Positions 45,989-58,261 of a DNA stretch of 64,000 bases are shown here, one piece after another (within the stretch, counting starts at the first letter, position 1; each line of letters begins with the position of its first letter). This DNA is from Leucocoprinus leucothites. Its lineage: Eukaryota > Basidiomycota > Agaricomycetes > Agaricales > Agaricaceae. A program made the position numbers and the translations under genes. The notes below the pieces were generated by a model. The model worked only from the letters and a program-made list of their open reading frames with translations. It did no database searches and had not been told where the DNA came from. The stretch is from positions 744,001 to 808,000 of the forward strand of contig JAACJO010000007.1 of assembly GCA_013368445.1 (NCBI GenBank), written 5' to 3'.

Positions 45989-47091
45989 CTAATCTACTCC
46001 CACCCGTTTGCTCAACTTTCTTCTCTTGTCATTCTCACTCTTTCCTCCTCCTTGCCCATACACAGATGGCATCCGAGGTACAGGAGGTGTGCGCTGCAAT
46101 CCCACGTCTGGCATTGATGGATACTGGCGATGATTAAATTGGGGTCCGGTTGTCATAGTGTTCTGTGGATTTGACGATACCCTGCGAGGCGCCCGAGGGG
46201 GCCTTGCCGATTCTTGCAACACAGGAGAATAAACTAGAGGGATGCAATCAGCTTGAAGGCATGGCAGGTATAATCTGTTTATGACGCACTAGTACTCTCC
46301 TGGCCGGTAGAAACCCACCGGTCGACGACACTCATACGATCTCCAGGGGTGCCTGGCTCGTACAGACTCTGCCGTGAGGGGGTTGGGGGTATCCCAGGGG
46401 CAAGGGGTGCAGGCATAATGGCCTGTACCTGGCTATGAGGTCCATGGGGTAAGCTGCTTATGCGCGAGAGGGAGGAAGCGACGGATAATGGTCGGTGATG
46501 ATGTGGGCGCGATTGGTCATCTCGGCTGAGCTTGGGTAGGGATTTGGAATGCTTGGAAAAGGAAGAAGGTGCGGAGGAGGTCGTTGGGGTGTTGGTATAT
46601 GATGTAGTTGGGTTGTCGTCCAGGTGGGTGGATGATGATGATGATGGAGGAGTCGGGGCGCCGAGGAAGGAATGTGGGACAGGAAGCGGAGATTCTGGCT
46701 CGGGGGGAGTGAGATTTGAGAGTTCTTCGGAGCCTTCCCTATAGCTAGTGTGTGGACTAGAATAACTTCCAAGCAAAGAAGTTTTACTTCCTCTGGCAGA
46801 AGGGGAGCCGAGTTGGGGAGAGTAAGGTGGGTGGGGTGCAGCAAGAAACGAGGGGTCGTAGCGGTGTGGCTGGAGAGATGCCTCAAACTGTGCAAGCTGG
46901 TGTTCGCGTTGATGGGCAAGAGGCTGAATGGGTGGGAGAGGAGCCGCATTTCTTCTTGAGCGGCATGACCTAATTGTGCGGAAGAGAATGGCCAAGAGGA
47001 CGAGGCCGCCGACGGCAGCACAGACAATGGCAATGATGAGGGTCTGCTGGGAAAGACCACCGGCGGATGCGCGCCGCTGAAGGCCAAGCAT
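45989..47091 (-). CDS. Single-pass membrane protein with long Ser/Pro-rich cytoplasmic tail
   Basis: Two exons (46296-47091, 45989-46233) sum to 1041 nt, giving 346 residues. A single strong helix lies at residues 15-38 (QTLIIAIVCAAVGGLVLLAILF), followed by the basic RTIRSCRSRRN. There is no clear cleaved signal, so this looks like a signal-anchor protein with a very short exterior part. The rest is disordered and rich in Ser, Pro, His and Arg, and includes a poly-Ser run from TCATCATCATCA repeats. The C-terminus is basic (KSENDKRRKLSKRV). I do not recognise the family. It faces the PXA-domain gene across a 167-bp divergent promoter. Confidence 0.7.
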
Positions 47092-47258
47092 GCGCAGAAA
47101 CGTAAAGAGCGACGAGGATGTGGGGACCTACAATAATGAAATAAATAAAGAACGACCTGGCAAAGAAAGCGCCCAAGGGTCGAGAAGAAATCCCTGGCCC
47201 AAAGTCACGTGTCCATCCATCTCTGGTGGGCGAGCCGAGGACGTTCTCTACGACTGGG
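47092..47258. promoter_or_regulatory. Divergent promoter of the membrane protein and the PXA-domain gene
   Basis: The two start codons are only 167 bp apart. The sequence has an AT-rich patch (ACAATAATGAAATAAATAAAG near 47129-47149) that could serve as a nucleosome-free core for both genes. Confidence 0.45.
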
Positions 47259-49228
47259 ATGGCGTTGGCGGGCAGCATCCTCTCCAACAACTCAACCAGG
47301 CCACACCAGTCTCTTGCTCGCAGGCTCCTCTTCCCAAATCACACTGGAGATCTCCCACCCCTACTTGCTACTCCAGATGCACCGCCAGAGCTGCAGGCCG
47401 AGCTCTACGACTTTATCGCTCTCGCCTTACGTGCATACGTCAATCCTTGGTGGACAAAGATTACGCGCTATGACAAAGACTTCCTACCACAGACTGCAAG
47501 AATAGTCGCCTCCGTAGTCCGTGCGCTCGAAGCGCGGGTTCTTGCCGTTGACCTCCCCACCCTCTGCTTCCAAGACGTCCCTGCCATACTCACCCAGCAC
47601 TACCGTGACTACCGCAATGCCGAGTCCAAGCTCTCTTCTTCGTATGCAGCAGGTGGTGCTGCCTCTTTGCCACAGCTCTTCCACCACCTCCAGCCCCATA
47701 TTGCTTTGTCCACAGATGGAAGGATTGATCTGGAATACTACCGTCAGATTGTCGATCACATCCTCAAAGCATGCTTGCCACCGGAGGACTATGCTCCAGA
47801 GGCAGAGCGAGTCATCGTCCGCGAGGTTATTGTGAAAGTGCTGGTGGAGGACGCGATTCCCAAGATCACGCAACCGTGGTTCATCCAGAGGACTATTCTC
47901 GATTTGTTGGGGGACACGAGCGAAGAACGTCTCTTCAAGGTATTTGGCCTCTCACCCGCCTGTAAACCTGTCTGATCGCGTTCACATAGGCTCCAGAACT
48001 GCCCGCACAATCCCCGAGCAATTCATTCTCCTTTCATACTTTCATCGTTCTCGTCCTCTCTGCTCTTCAGTCCTTCTCCAGTACCTGTCTTGCTCTGATA
48101 AATGCATACAAGCAAGCTATAAGCACCATTAAACGCGTCAATCAGTCACCGACCCATACACCCCGCCCTGCTAGCCCACTGCCACTGCCACTGCCACTCC
48201 CAGAATACACCACTGCTCATAATGAAATCCAACGATCTGCTTCAACCCAGTCCCAACACTCCCGTATACCCTCCAGAACACAGTCAATATCCACCACGCC
48301 GTCGAGCACTTCGAGTGCGTCATACCCCTCACGCTCTGCCCCTCAGTCTCGTCAAACACCCACCATTCTTGTCCAACCTGACTTAAACCTAAATCTGGGA
48401 CCTAAGCAGGGTCCCCAATACGAGAACTTTATCTCGCAACCTCTCACGCTGTTCTCAGAAGTATTTCTCACCTCAGAGCGACTGGCAGCTACGACCATTA
48501 TGACTTTGCTTGCGATGATCTCCGCATCTATGACCCCTTTTCTCGACAAATTGCTCCCGCATATATTATACTCTACTTTATCTCCTGGTTTTATCTTAAA
48601 TTTGGTACGACTGAGTAAACGGACTATGTTCCCGAACGGGTATCCTGGTCCACCTCCTATTGATCCTACGTCGGATGAACAGGTAGCTATTCGACAGAGA
48701 CTTGTTGAATGGAGAGGGAATGGCACCCTGTGTAAGTTCACATTTGATTACTGCAAACATCCAATTCCTCACGTGTTTCTAGCACACCTGTTCTCCCTCT
48801 TGCTGGGCGTAGATCCCACTCGAACGATCAATGCAGCCATTGATCCGCTTACTTCTCAGCCTTGCAACGTGCATCTAACCGTTATCCTAATCGACCGAAT
48901 TCTCGTCGGCTTATTCCCAGAGCTCATTGGGGGAAACAGCATTACTGGTTCGCCAGTACCACCGACAAATACGATCTTCCAGCCTCATGCTAATGCGGAT
49001 ATCGGAAGTGCCGGCGAGAATGCGAATACGGTTACAAATAACAATCGCAGCAGCGGTTCTATCAGTGCTACTGGAGGAAACGGCACTGGTGGTGGAGGAA
49101 ACACGTTTTCGAATGGTACATCGGGCTTGCGTGGAGGCGAACGGAGCTCAGCTTCCTCTCCTGGACCTGTTGGACCATTTGTTCCTGTTGGCAATAGTAG
49201 CGGTGGCGGCGGCGCCGACGACAGTTAA
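47259..49228 (+). CDS. PXA-domain protein
   Basis: Exons 47259-47939, 47990-48731 and 48783-49228 sum to 1869 nt, giving 622 residues. The first 225 residues form a PXA (PX-associated) domain: ELQAELYDFIALALRAYVNP, WWTKITRYDKDF, YRQIVDHILKACLPP, VIVREVIVKVLVEDAIPKI, TQPWFIQRTILDLLG. A hydrophobic stretch (FHTFIVLVLSALQSF) follows, then a Ser/Thr-rich linker with an LPLPLPLP repeat, a second helical region (LLAMISASMTPFLDKLLPHIL to FPNGYPGPPP) and a Gly/Asn-rich tail. No PX or RGS domain is present, unlike sorting nexins 13/14/25. PXA proteins act at ER-endosome-vacuole contacts in other systems; that role here is inference. Confidence 0.82.
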
Positions 49229-50300
49229 GCGTTGTTTACTTGGTTTGTAACTATCTTCACATGCAACCTTGAGCGCTACTTACCAGTGAGTCAAATTACC
49301 TGAAAGGTTGGACAGCGGCAGATTTATATACATGGGAACTTGACGCTTTATGGAAATGCTTCTTTTTGCGGGTATTCTCACAGGAAGTGTTCTTTTGTCA
49401 AGTTGTGTTCCGTTCTGTTGACGACGAACACCTTCTTTCTGCTCGATTGCTATTAGCTACTTTGGTGCAGAATGGAAATTTTCCTTTGCTCCCTTTGGGA
49501 GTTTCACACTCGAGAATTTTTTTACTCTCAGGGGGGAGAGGAGATGCATCGGGTCTGTAAACAAAGGGATCGCCAGATGCGAAATGCGTTACACGACTCT
49601 CGCGATTTTCTAGCGCTTTTTTCTATAGGGCAGCCTTGGGAGACCGGTGACTTGATCAACGGCCGAGTTGCATGATGATGATGCAGCAATGGGTCTTTTT
49701 CCCGTTGTCGGGGTCGTTAAATTACCCGCTAGTGACCGATCGACCGACTCCGGGGTGTAAACAGTAAGCAGCAGGAGTAAGTTCGTATCGTTAATCGGTA
49801 ACCGGATGCCGATCCGTTGGACGCTACGTCTGAAAATGACATCCGAATTACGTTTTCGCTTTGGCTGTAGGACCTTGAAAATGTACTTAGTTCGATCACC
49901 TTTAGTGTTCGATATCGCCCACTCGTTTTTGATGCCAAACTGCATTTTTTTTTTGTAAACCTCTGTGTACAGATCGTTTACCGGATTTGGATTGACCAGC
50001 GCACTCAGTTGTCACCATTCATTGAGTTATTAACAGATTGGGACTAGCGATGCTGCATTCTTAACTGGAGTTTTCGAACTCAGCGAAAGTTTTGAATTTA
50101 AAAAAAGTCGCTCATTTAGTATGGACGTATGGTACAAGACCGACCCGCTATCGGTGGAGCTAGTGGGACTATTGCTTAGTGCACACCCAATTCCATTTCG
50201 GAGCCGGACTGCAGAGTTTGTTTGGGGACCTCCTCGACATAGCGATTTCTGCCAGATTCGGCCTCGGCCTCCATCAGGAACATCCAGTAAACTTTCAGAG

Positions 50301-50334
50301 GTACTTTTTGGCCTTTTTAAAGGCTCAAAAGTAC
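50301..50334. repeat. Nested palindrome (hairpin)
   Basis: GTACTTTT at the left end pairs with AAAAGTAC at the right end, and an inner GCCTTT pairs with AAAGGC. The 34-nt unit therefore folds into an almost perfect two-part hairpin. Confidence 0.7.
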
Positions 50335-50511
50335 TTTTGGCGGCTTTAAAAATCTATGTCCTGACTTTGTAAAGTTTTGCTGTCTTTAGAAGAAAGTTTG
50401 CTTTAAAGGACTTCATAAAGTACATTCCAAAGTTTCGTGGCCCTTTTTCCTTACACGTCTCTATGCGGGTACCGTCTGAAATTCTTGATCCCGCATGTTT
50501 CACATTTTCAA

Positions 50512-50610
50512 TAGTCAAAGAATTTGCCAAAGACATCGAAAGTCAAAGTTTCTCGGAAAGTCAAAGTAAAGTCAGTTTGAAAGTCAAAGTCCATCAAAGC
50601 CAAAGTCAAA
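50512..50610 (+). repeat. Degenerate AAAGTC short tandem repeat
   Basis: Within about 100 nt the word AAAGTC or GTCAAAG recurs eight or more times with irregular spacing (AAAGTCAAAG, AAAGTAAAGTC, CCAAAGTCAAA). Related AAAGT words also occur in the preceding 250 nt. Confidence 0.65.
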
Positions 50611-52226
50611 TTTTACTGGATGTTCCTGATGTCGGATACTTGTGAGTACCATACTGCGTAAGCAAAGTAATTAATTTCTTTCTACTGCGTTTCGGAATGA
50701 GCGCGATCTCGTGTTTCGCCACGTATACTATACTCTAACTCGAGCTGTCAAAGTTCTACCGTACCGTCGGCAAGTGTAGTAAGTGTAGATGATGATCCTG
50801 ATAGAAATTTAAAGCGCGCGGTAGGGGTGATGAAGTCATATATGATCTCATTAATTTCTCTTTACATACACCTGGCTGCGGATGAGGAGGCCATTTTACA
50901 TAGACCGTTGAAAGAGGTTGGCAACATTTTTCAAGCACATTTGTCATGTGCCAGGACAGTAGTAGAGACTTGAGCACCTTCAATGTGCACAGACGTTTCA
51001 CGGTTGTTGTATAATACGACAGAATACGACCCGCTGATACTTACTTCCCCTTGCAGAATGAGTATCAGTCAGGGATGGGATAATTTGAATTAAGTGGGGA
51101 GGGGACTGGAAGGGACGATTCGGGAAGGGCACTGCAATGGGGTGGCGAACTCGGAGACGATAATCATCCGGAGATTAATCATATCCAGATCGAGTCGATA
51201 CTAAACATGAGGATCTCGGTTAACTTTTTTGGGGGTGAGTGCTCTCTGGTAATTTACTGCTTTGAGTGCCGAGAAGAACGTCGGACCACAAGTGGTCACG
51301 GTATGGCTTGAATATTCGAACACCAGAACACAAAGCAATATTATTCTTGATTGAGCCCCCTTCCACAAGTTACGGAAACATGAATGTGTATCTGAAACCC
51401 TGCCTGTCAATTATACGAATGAGATTTCACCGGCACTTGTTTTGACATATCAGGACCCTCCCTCCTCCGAGATCATGCAAATGTCGCGATTGACAGGCGC
51501 CTTCTTAAATCTTGACATCTCGCATGTGCATTTCCAGTACTAATTTGGCTGGAGCGGCTGGAGCACGGTGAAATCGAGTGGACTTGACCAGACAGAAAAG
51601 AGAAATTGCCGATTACCACGTTGTTTTCAGGGCTTGTGTCAACGAAGAGCGTTGGGATGACCGCTCTGGCAGACTTAATTGGACTGCAGTGCGTAGAGGA
51701 TTTCAAGTTACCCTAAGTATCACTGACTCCCCGGAGCGAGAGTAGTGTAGTGTATCTGATTTTCGGTCCCGCGGTGCTACGAAGTCGCGACACAAGGACT
51801 TCGAGCGGCGGTAGACAAGCGGGCATCCTACAAATAGTTCATAGGACCGAAATGCAATAAGACGGGGGTTAGAGTAGCATGTAGAACTACCGTTCTCACT
51901 AGCGATCTGTCATTGATAAATTCCTATGTAGTGGTCTGTCCACAGTTTGAAAGAAGTGGATAATGAATTAAAGACTGTATCGTCCAAGTCAAAAAGCATA
52001 AGTCAGAGAATTGGGGTGGGAGGTATATGCATTAACAGTCGAAGGAACGTTATTTGGGGGGATGGAGTAGAGAGAACGCAAGAAGCCGCGCTTTGGGGTT
52101 CAAATATGCACCAAGAAACCAAGAAAATAATCTACAAATACAGGGTTGAAGGTGAATAGGGCGTGTGTGTGCAGGCACGATGGAGCATTATAATGATACA
52201 GATGAATAGAAATTGGTTAGCGGGAA

Positions 52227-53315
52227 CTAGAAAAGAGCAGAGGGTATCAAGCCTGCCGGCGGAGCCGAGGCAGGACAATCAGGCGCGAGAGGCATGGGCA
52301 AATGCGAAGAAGGCCTGTCAATTAAAAATACAGTCGGTTCAGGTGAACGGTGGGCGGAGGTAAAAGAGCGTACACCAAGTAATCCTGCCTTCTCGAGGCG
52401 CTCGATACGCGCAATAGACTCGAGGCGGCGGTCAGGGTCTGATTGGTCTTCGTCAAAATGTTCAGCACGAGCAAGTGCCTCGAGGCGGCGATCAAGCTCT
52501 TCGAGATCTAAAGGCGGCTCTGAACCCAGCAACAAGGACTCAGAGCTGACCGCATCACCCGTTCGAAAGTTTAACAATCGCGGCTAAACCATCGCGTTAT
52601 CAGTAAACTTGACGCGTGTATGGCAATGGCACTAACAGGAAGCTCGAGCGGGGAGATCATTCCATCCTCCCAGCCATCGTCATCCACAAAATCTTCTTCA
52701 CAACACTCTCCGGACAAAAAGAAAATCGGGGATGTCCGACCACGCGGGGATGACGGCTGAGGAGTTTGAGGTTCGTAATCCATGAGGTTTGGTTCGTATT
52801 CCTCAATGCCTGCCGCCTTGTGGACTATAAGCATCCGCTTGTATAGAAAGATTGGGCCAACAAACCAGTATGGCATCGTCAAGAAACATGTGCGGTGGAT
52901 TCGATATCCGAAGGTTTGCACGGAAATGCTGGGTCGTATGAACTCCGCCAGTAAAATTCTTGTTCGTATTAATCATGTTCAGTCCGTTAGGGTAGTAGAG
53001 GTCATCAAGCTCCATGTCTGAGGTGGTGTACATGGTAAGAATGGGGGAGCTGGTGGTGGAAGGAGGCTGGGGGGGAGTGGTGATGCCGCCAGGTGATTTT
53101 ATAGGCTCTGATAGGGAGATGCCTAAATCGCTTTCTGAGGTGAAAAATTCAGGATCGCATTCAGTGTTGGAGCTTCCACCCTGAAGCGTGAACTTCCCCA
53201 AACGACAAAATGAGTAGCTTACCATGAAAATGATCCCGAGAGTCAATGATCTAACCTCATTAAAGGTGTTCGATTTGATGGCAACCCAGTTCATCCCCTT
53301 CTCAGGTCCCCGCAT
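52227..53315 (-). CDS. Hypothetical protein, weakly supported spliced gene
   Basis: I do not recognise it. A workable model uses exons about 53256-53315, 52944-53180, about 52627-52838 and 52227-52577. The strongest evidence is the GTTAGT...TTTAG intron at about 52587-52636, which joins two open regions in phase (SPLELP to PRLLNFRTGD). Composition is protein-like: an acidic stretch (ECCEEDFVDDDGWEDG), Ser/Pro-rich segments and a near repeat, RRLEALARAE then RRLESIARIE. The 75-nt intron at 53181-53255 has a length divisible by three and could be retained. An upstream open region (53340-53666) with a CSMC motif is in the same frame but ends in TGA, so the true N-terminus is unclear. It could be a decaying gene. 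Confidence 0.4.
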
Positions 53316-56300
53316 TTTCCCAAGACGGCGGGCAAGATGTCAATGCCCTTTGTAAAGCGAGAAGCACAAGATCGCGCTCTCGGTGAGCTCATGGGGCAGC
53401 CAAAGGAATCCTAGGATTGTGTGCTTGAAACCTGAGCTTTCTGTCCCACGGATGCGTCGGGAACCAAAAGCGGTAGTGGGCGGACTTGGCGACGGACATG
53501 TGGACCGACTCTTGAGCGCCTGAGTTTGAATGGACCGTTCAGGCTTGCAAATTTTCGCGCTACGAATAGTTGTCCATTTGATATCGCGCCGACCCTTGCA
53601 CATTGAGCATGCCATGCCGGGTGGCGAGCGAGATCCGGCGTGGTTCTCTTCAAGCACTACCTTCATCCTCTAGTCCCTCACAGAATTCCGAAAAACTTGC
53701 GTTTAGTTGCAGTGGGTCATAGTGGATCCGCGTGCGGTCGGGTACGATGAGTGTATTATGCGCCTTCATGAGTTGGTGTGCAGGGTAGGGTCGTCTATTT
53801 TCGGAGGGGGACGTGACATAACGTTACGAGTGATGGCGGGCTTCCTAAATGAGTCAGATTGATTGTGAGTCAGGTTCCTATAAACCACCATGACCAGGTC
53901 AGCAACTAGCAACAGAGAAAAGAAGGTAATAAATCACTGTTACGACTCTCATGGCAGACGAGAGTTTGCCACATTTATCTCATCGACGTGTGAAGTGCAA
54001 CCCTAGACCAAGATCCAGCTACAATGAATGACGAAGACCCAACTAGGAAGTCCAGTTTCAAGAGTCAAAGCAGAGCGTGAATTCAACAAATTCAACATAT
54101 GCAACCCCTACACCAAGGAACTGGCTGCTTTCCGATCCTGCGCACATTAAAGGCATCACACAACCATTCAAGCACGCAAGAACACAAGCCCACTCTGAGT
54201 ACTCACCAGAAAATGTGCCCGTCTGTTGATTTGCTGTTATGGACTCCGTGCGCTTGGCCAAGTATTCGACCCTCCACCGATATGCTGCGAGTGAACAAGC
54301 TCCTTCAAAAGTGGCGATTACGTGCTCGCAAGTCAACTCAAGGCTTTGCTTTTTGCGAAATGTTGTGCTTGTGGTTCTCGAGTGTAGCATATTTCAGCAA
54401 CTTCTACAAGGAGAGACACAAAACAAGATGTCCTAGGCTATATAAGATTGCTCAGTACCGACGAGAGACTGTCATGAAGCTCGAATCACCTCAGAGCAAG
54501 AGCGGTACCCAACCGCTCCATGCCAGGACGCGGCAAATTTTTGGCCAAACGATGAACACTCTCAAGAGACCCAGAGCTATATTCAAGCCTTGTCAATGGT
54601 CATTTTGCGTGCCTCAAATTTTGGTTATAAGTTCAGCTTCCTGGTTTGTTTTTCTTGATGAATTTTCATCGATGCGTGGTCCATTGATCGAGTTGGCTGT
54701 TCTACTCAAACTGGGTCATATTCAACAACCGAGACGGGAGCTTGAAGCCGATATCTGGCCCTTGAGATTCCCATTGACCGCCCAATTATTCAAAGAAGAC
54801 TGGTGGTGCCAGCCGACTTGAGGTGGTGTAGCCGCCGAAATCAGCCAAAGTCTCTGAGGAAGAAAAATCCGTTTCAACATATTATTTTTGCAGCTACAAG
54901 TGACATACCTTCGAGGAAAATGGATGAAGATGTCTCTCTCTCACTTGCGCTGGCAGTGATGGTTTGGTTTTTGAATGGGTAAAAGCCAGGATTCATCGAT
55001 CCTGCGGGGGCTGGGGGTGGCGAAACAATCAAATTTCCAAAAGCATTTGGGGACAAGCAAAATAGCGGAACGTCTTTTTCAAAAAGAGCGTGGCTACTGT
55101 TAATAAAGGATGTGGATGCGATGGTTTGCTGGGGTTGGTGGATCGATTTTGTAGGTTCGAAAGAAAGGACCCTTTCGAGAAGAGCTGAATCAATCGTTTA
55201 CAAACAAAGACCTATTCAAGCCACCTCTTGCCTGTGCCATCCGGTTAGACATTCTTATCCGTATATTTTCGCAGAAAATGCATGCCATAGTAGCTCGGCA
55301 TTCGCTACAACAGTCGTTTTTCTCGCTTCCCCCTTAGACTTGTCTGGATTTTCTACCACCACCATTTCCTTCGCACCGACTTTCCTTTCTTGTCGCAGGT
55401 ATGCCTGTCCTCCTCCACCCTCAATCACCGTTTCATCCTCTCAGCTCTCTCGCTGTTTCATAGTCCACTTCAAGTTTGTACTCTAAGACAGACGGAAGAA
55501 TTTCTTAGAGACACTGGCGAGTTGAAACGCCGTTCTGAAACCTCCTGCTGGTCACTCTATACCACCATCACACCCTCGCGTCAACGAGTTTGAGAGCCTC
55601 TGTCTCTATGTCAGGTAAGTACCGCATTCTGGGTGTATACTTTCAGCTCACCCACTGCTCTATTCAGCCCAAGTTTCCAACGCCAACCGGCAACCAGGGT
55701 CCAGCAGATCACCAACTTAGAGAACCCCAGGAATTATTCGCAAACAAAGCCGCCTGGCCATTGTGGCTGCTTTACATACGGTGGACCATTGTTGGAGAAG
55801 TTGCGAGTCAAAGTAAGGCTTATTACGAGGCAAGGCATGTCCCGAGACGCCTCCATCGCCTCCATCTTCACACCGGTCTCTGACATCACCTGTAGCCCTT
55901 ACTGTGTTCCCGTTCGTTCCACGTCGATCGAGTTTATATTCGAAGCCTCACAACACAGACTGTTATTTAACAGCCTCCAGTCATTGCTGTCTTACGGAGT
56001 CTCGTATATTTCACCCGAAGTGATGCGTACACAAACGTTCAAGATATCTTGGATACTAGCGGGGTTCTCAGGTGGTATGATCATATATTGGGCATGAATT
56101 TACGCCTCGCTAATAAGGATTTCGAGACAGGATGCTTCCAAGGAGCTCAAATCAAATGGTTTTCTGGGTCGAAAGGTGTCGCTTGCATATATCGGATCAG
56201 ACATCGCGTCGTCTATTTCTGGCCACAGGCTGTTCGTGCGTCTCTACTTGAGTTTCCCTTATCACAAATGTTAATCGAATCACCTCTTTAGGCAACTCAC

Positions 56301-57419
56301 TGATGGCTCGTTCGCTTTCAATTGACCCAGGGTATTTGCTTTTGTCGTCCCAGGGCACTGTACATCACCAGTTTAACCTCTTCCGTGTTCACAAAAGGTC
56401 CAAGGATTGTCGTGGGAGGCCTAGGAACACCACCTCATCAAACAGGTCCCTGGAATAACTATCCTGAGAGCAGAAGGCACGCTTTGGAGAAGTACAGGGC
56501 ATTAGTGAACTCTGACATTCCGTGTCTTTGTTCCTCCGAAGCCACAGGGACTCGTATCTCTAGTTCCCTATACTTCACCTGTTTATTCATGCTGGATCAA
56601 TCTAGCTTTCCCAGTTCGCCCCTGCACTTGCACTACTATCGGCCTGGATGAACGGAGACTGTCACGGATGACGAGCCGTAATGTCGGAACAAAACAAACT
56701 GGTGCGTATTGGGTGACCTGTAAGTTGAGTCAGTTTCTTAGACTGAAATGTTGTTGTACCTTTTTAGTCCCAAATTCGGTAACCAACCGCGCATAGCCGA
56801 TGCTTGCTTTGTGCGAACTCGACGGGGTTGGTGTCGGCGGACAAAACCTGCCTTGGGCTCCAAGCACCCTAGTGCTTCGCGTTGAGCATTTTTACGGCAT
56901 CCTTGCATTCAGAATATCCGCCATTATCAGGGTAAGGTCCTGTGGCGGACAACAGTTCTAAGACCACGTCCACGGTGGACCATAGGATCCAAGATTCTGG
57001 GGAGATTCAGTGGCCCGAGCCTCAATATATCACCACAGGCGGCAGGACTTTTGGATACAAGCTGCGGAAGGCGGCGTGCAACGGGTCTCCCTAACAGCAC
57101 TGAGTTAATCCCTCAGTTGCGATCGGCCCTCGATAGGCTCACGGCAGGCTGCCAGCGATCACCACCTGGACTGGGCTCTTTAAGTCTATCCTGCATTTTC
57201 CGTGATAGCGAAATCCAACCCAGGTCTCAGCTTATGCTCAGTGTTATGGGCATTTGGAATCTTCGCATCAGCTGTCTAATCTTCGATGTCTGTATAACAC
57301 ATCTCCACAAGTTAAACTGACACAAACGAGCCCAGTGACCCTGCAACATTCTTAAAATTCTCATTAGATCATATTCAAACCGACTGTACAAAGGCCGCAT
57401 GGGAAGCCTCCAAACTGTT
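53316..57419. other. Second gene-poor stretch
   Basis: About 4.1 kb. It contains a 240-codon open frame at 54099-54821 and a 154-codon one at 55633-56097, neither with a domain, bias or splice pattern that convinces me. Pyrimidine-rich DNA at 55200-55600 followed by ATGTCAG and a GTAAGT donor at 55605 looks like the start of an intron-rich gene, but I could not extend it. Treat as unannotated rather than empty. Confidence 0.45.
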
Positions 57420-58261
57420 TCAACTCGATTTAACTCGTTGGTTCTCTGTCTGCCCAAAATAGAAGCGAGCTCTCCCTATACCTAAGAACCAGGCCACCCT
57501 AGGAAAGAGAATCTCATCAATATACGAGGCATAGCGTCTGTAGACTTTTATCAATGGAGACCAACCTGGTGAAAAAGAGAAGTGTTGTGATCGTGATATT
57601 GCCGTGGGTCATTCCGTTCCAATTTTGAGGTGTATAACGAAGTTGTTCGGGAAGACCAAAGAAGGTTGCAAGAACACTAGAAGACGTGTTTTCTAATTAC
57701 AAATTATTAGACCTGTAGCAAGAGATACTCACTGGGTAACCTGTAAAAAGTGTAACACAATCATCATCTCGTAACCCCGTATCATCTGTTGAATGGTTGA
57801 CCTACGTCTGCGATAGCAAGAGCCAGCAAACTAGCACCGATGAGACGTTCTTGTGCAGAAGGATTGTTTGGGAGAGTACTGCGAACCGCACGAAATACGA
57901 TGGAAGACAAGAGACCGAGGAGGAGGTAACCTTCCACGATACTCAGCATACATGTTCCGTTTCCGATGTTAAATATCCAATAGCTCACAATTGACCAGTT
58001 GAGAAATTATCATTCGAGTTCGATCATCCAAGGAGATAGGAATGGGTGCATTTGAGGGAATCTGCTCCTGGTAGAACCAGTTTATCCCCGGGGCAATCCA
58101 CACAGACAAGACAGGAATGAAAGTTGACACTTGGAAAGGAGACCAGGTCAGCGTGAGTCTTGTCAGGAACGGAAGGTATTTCACGAACGAGGTTCAAGGT
58201 GGAGGAAAACAAGGCGGTAAATTCCGGGAAGAGCCGGAAAGCTGGAGTCCGACATGTTCAT
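57420..58261 (-). CDS. Small integral membrane protein, DUF7704-like
   Basis: Six exons (58189-58255 or 58261, 57989-58129, 57806-57930, 57733-57740, 57566-57676, 57420-57498) sum to 531 nt from the inner ATG, giving 176 residues. No open frame longer than 71 codons reveals it; splice phases and family pattern do. The chain reads FPALPGIYRLVFLHLEPLST, FIPVLSVWIAPGINWFYQEQ, LLGLLSSIVFRAVRSTLP, AQERLIGASLLALAIADVTH, LRYTPQNWNGMTHGN and ITTLLFFTRVAWFLGIGR. Four hydrophobic segments suggest a four-helix membrane protein. From memory this matches a fungal family of unknown function (DUF7704). The fourth exon is 8 nt. It is divergent from the CofD-family gene. Confidence 0.8.

Larger units (their letters stand above)
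49229..52226. other. Gene-poor region with degenerate repeats
   Basis: About 3 kb without a gene I can support on either strand. Open frames are under 115 codons, lack domains and do not splice into longer products. Contents: the 3' UTR of the PXA gene, a poly-T/A tract near 49945, a nested palindrome at 50301-50334 and AAAGTC repeats at 50512-50610. The DNA may be the relic of a mobile element, but no terminal repeats or target-site duplication were found. Confidence 0.55.

Noticed and set aside
46458..47087. 209-codon open frame on the minus strand
   Set aside because: It is the +1 shadow of the single-pass membrane protein gene; the composition reflects the Ser/Pro-rich tail of that gene.
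48178..48200. CCACTG tandem repeat as a separate element
   Set aside because: It is coding (Leu-Pro repeat in the PXA-domain protein).
49229..52226. A complete DNA transposon
   Set aside because: No transposase-like frame, no terminal inverted repeats and no target-site duplication could be found; only degenerate short repeats.
54099..54821. 240-codon open frame on the plus strand
   Set aside because: No domain, no codon or splice pattern, and no relation to neighbours. Long chance frames are expected in several kb of non-coding DNA.
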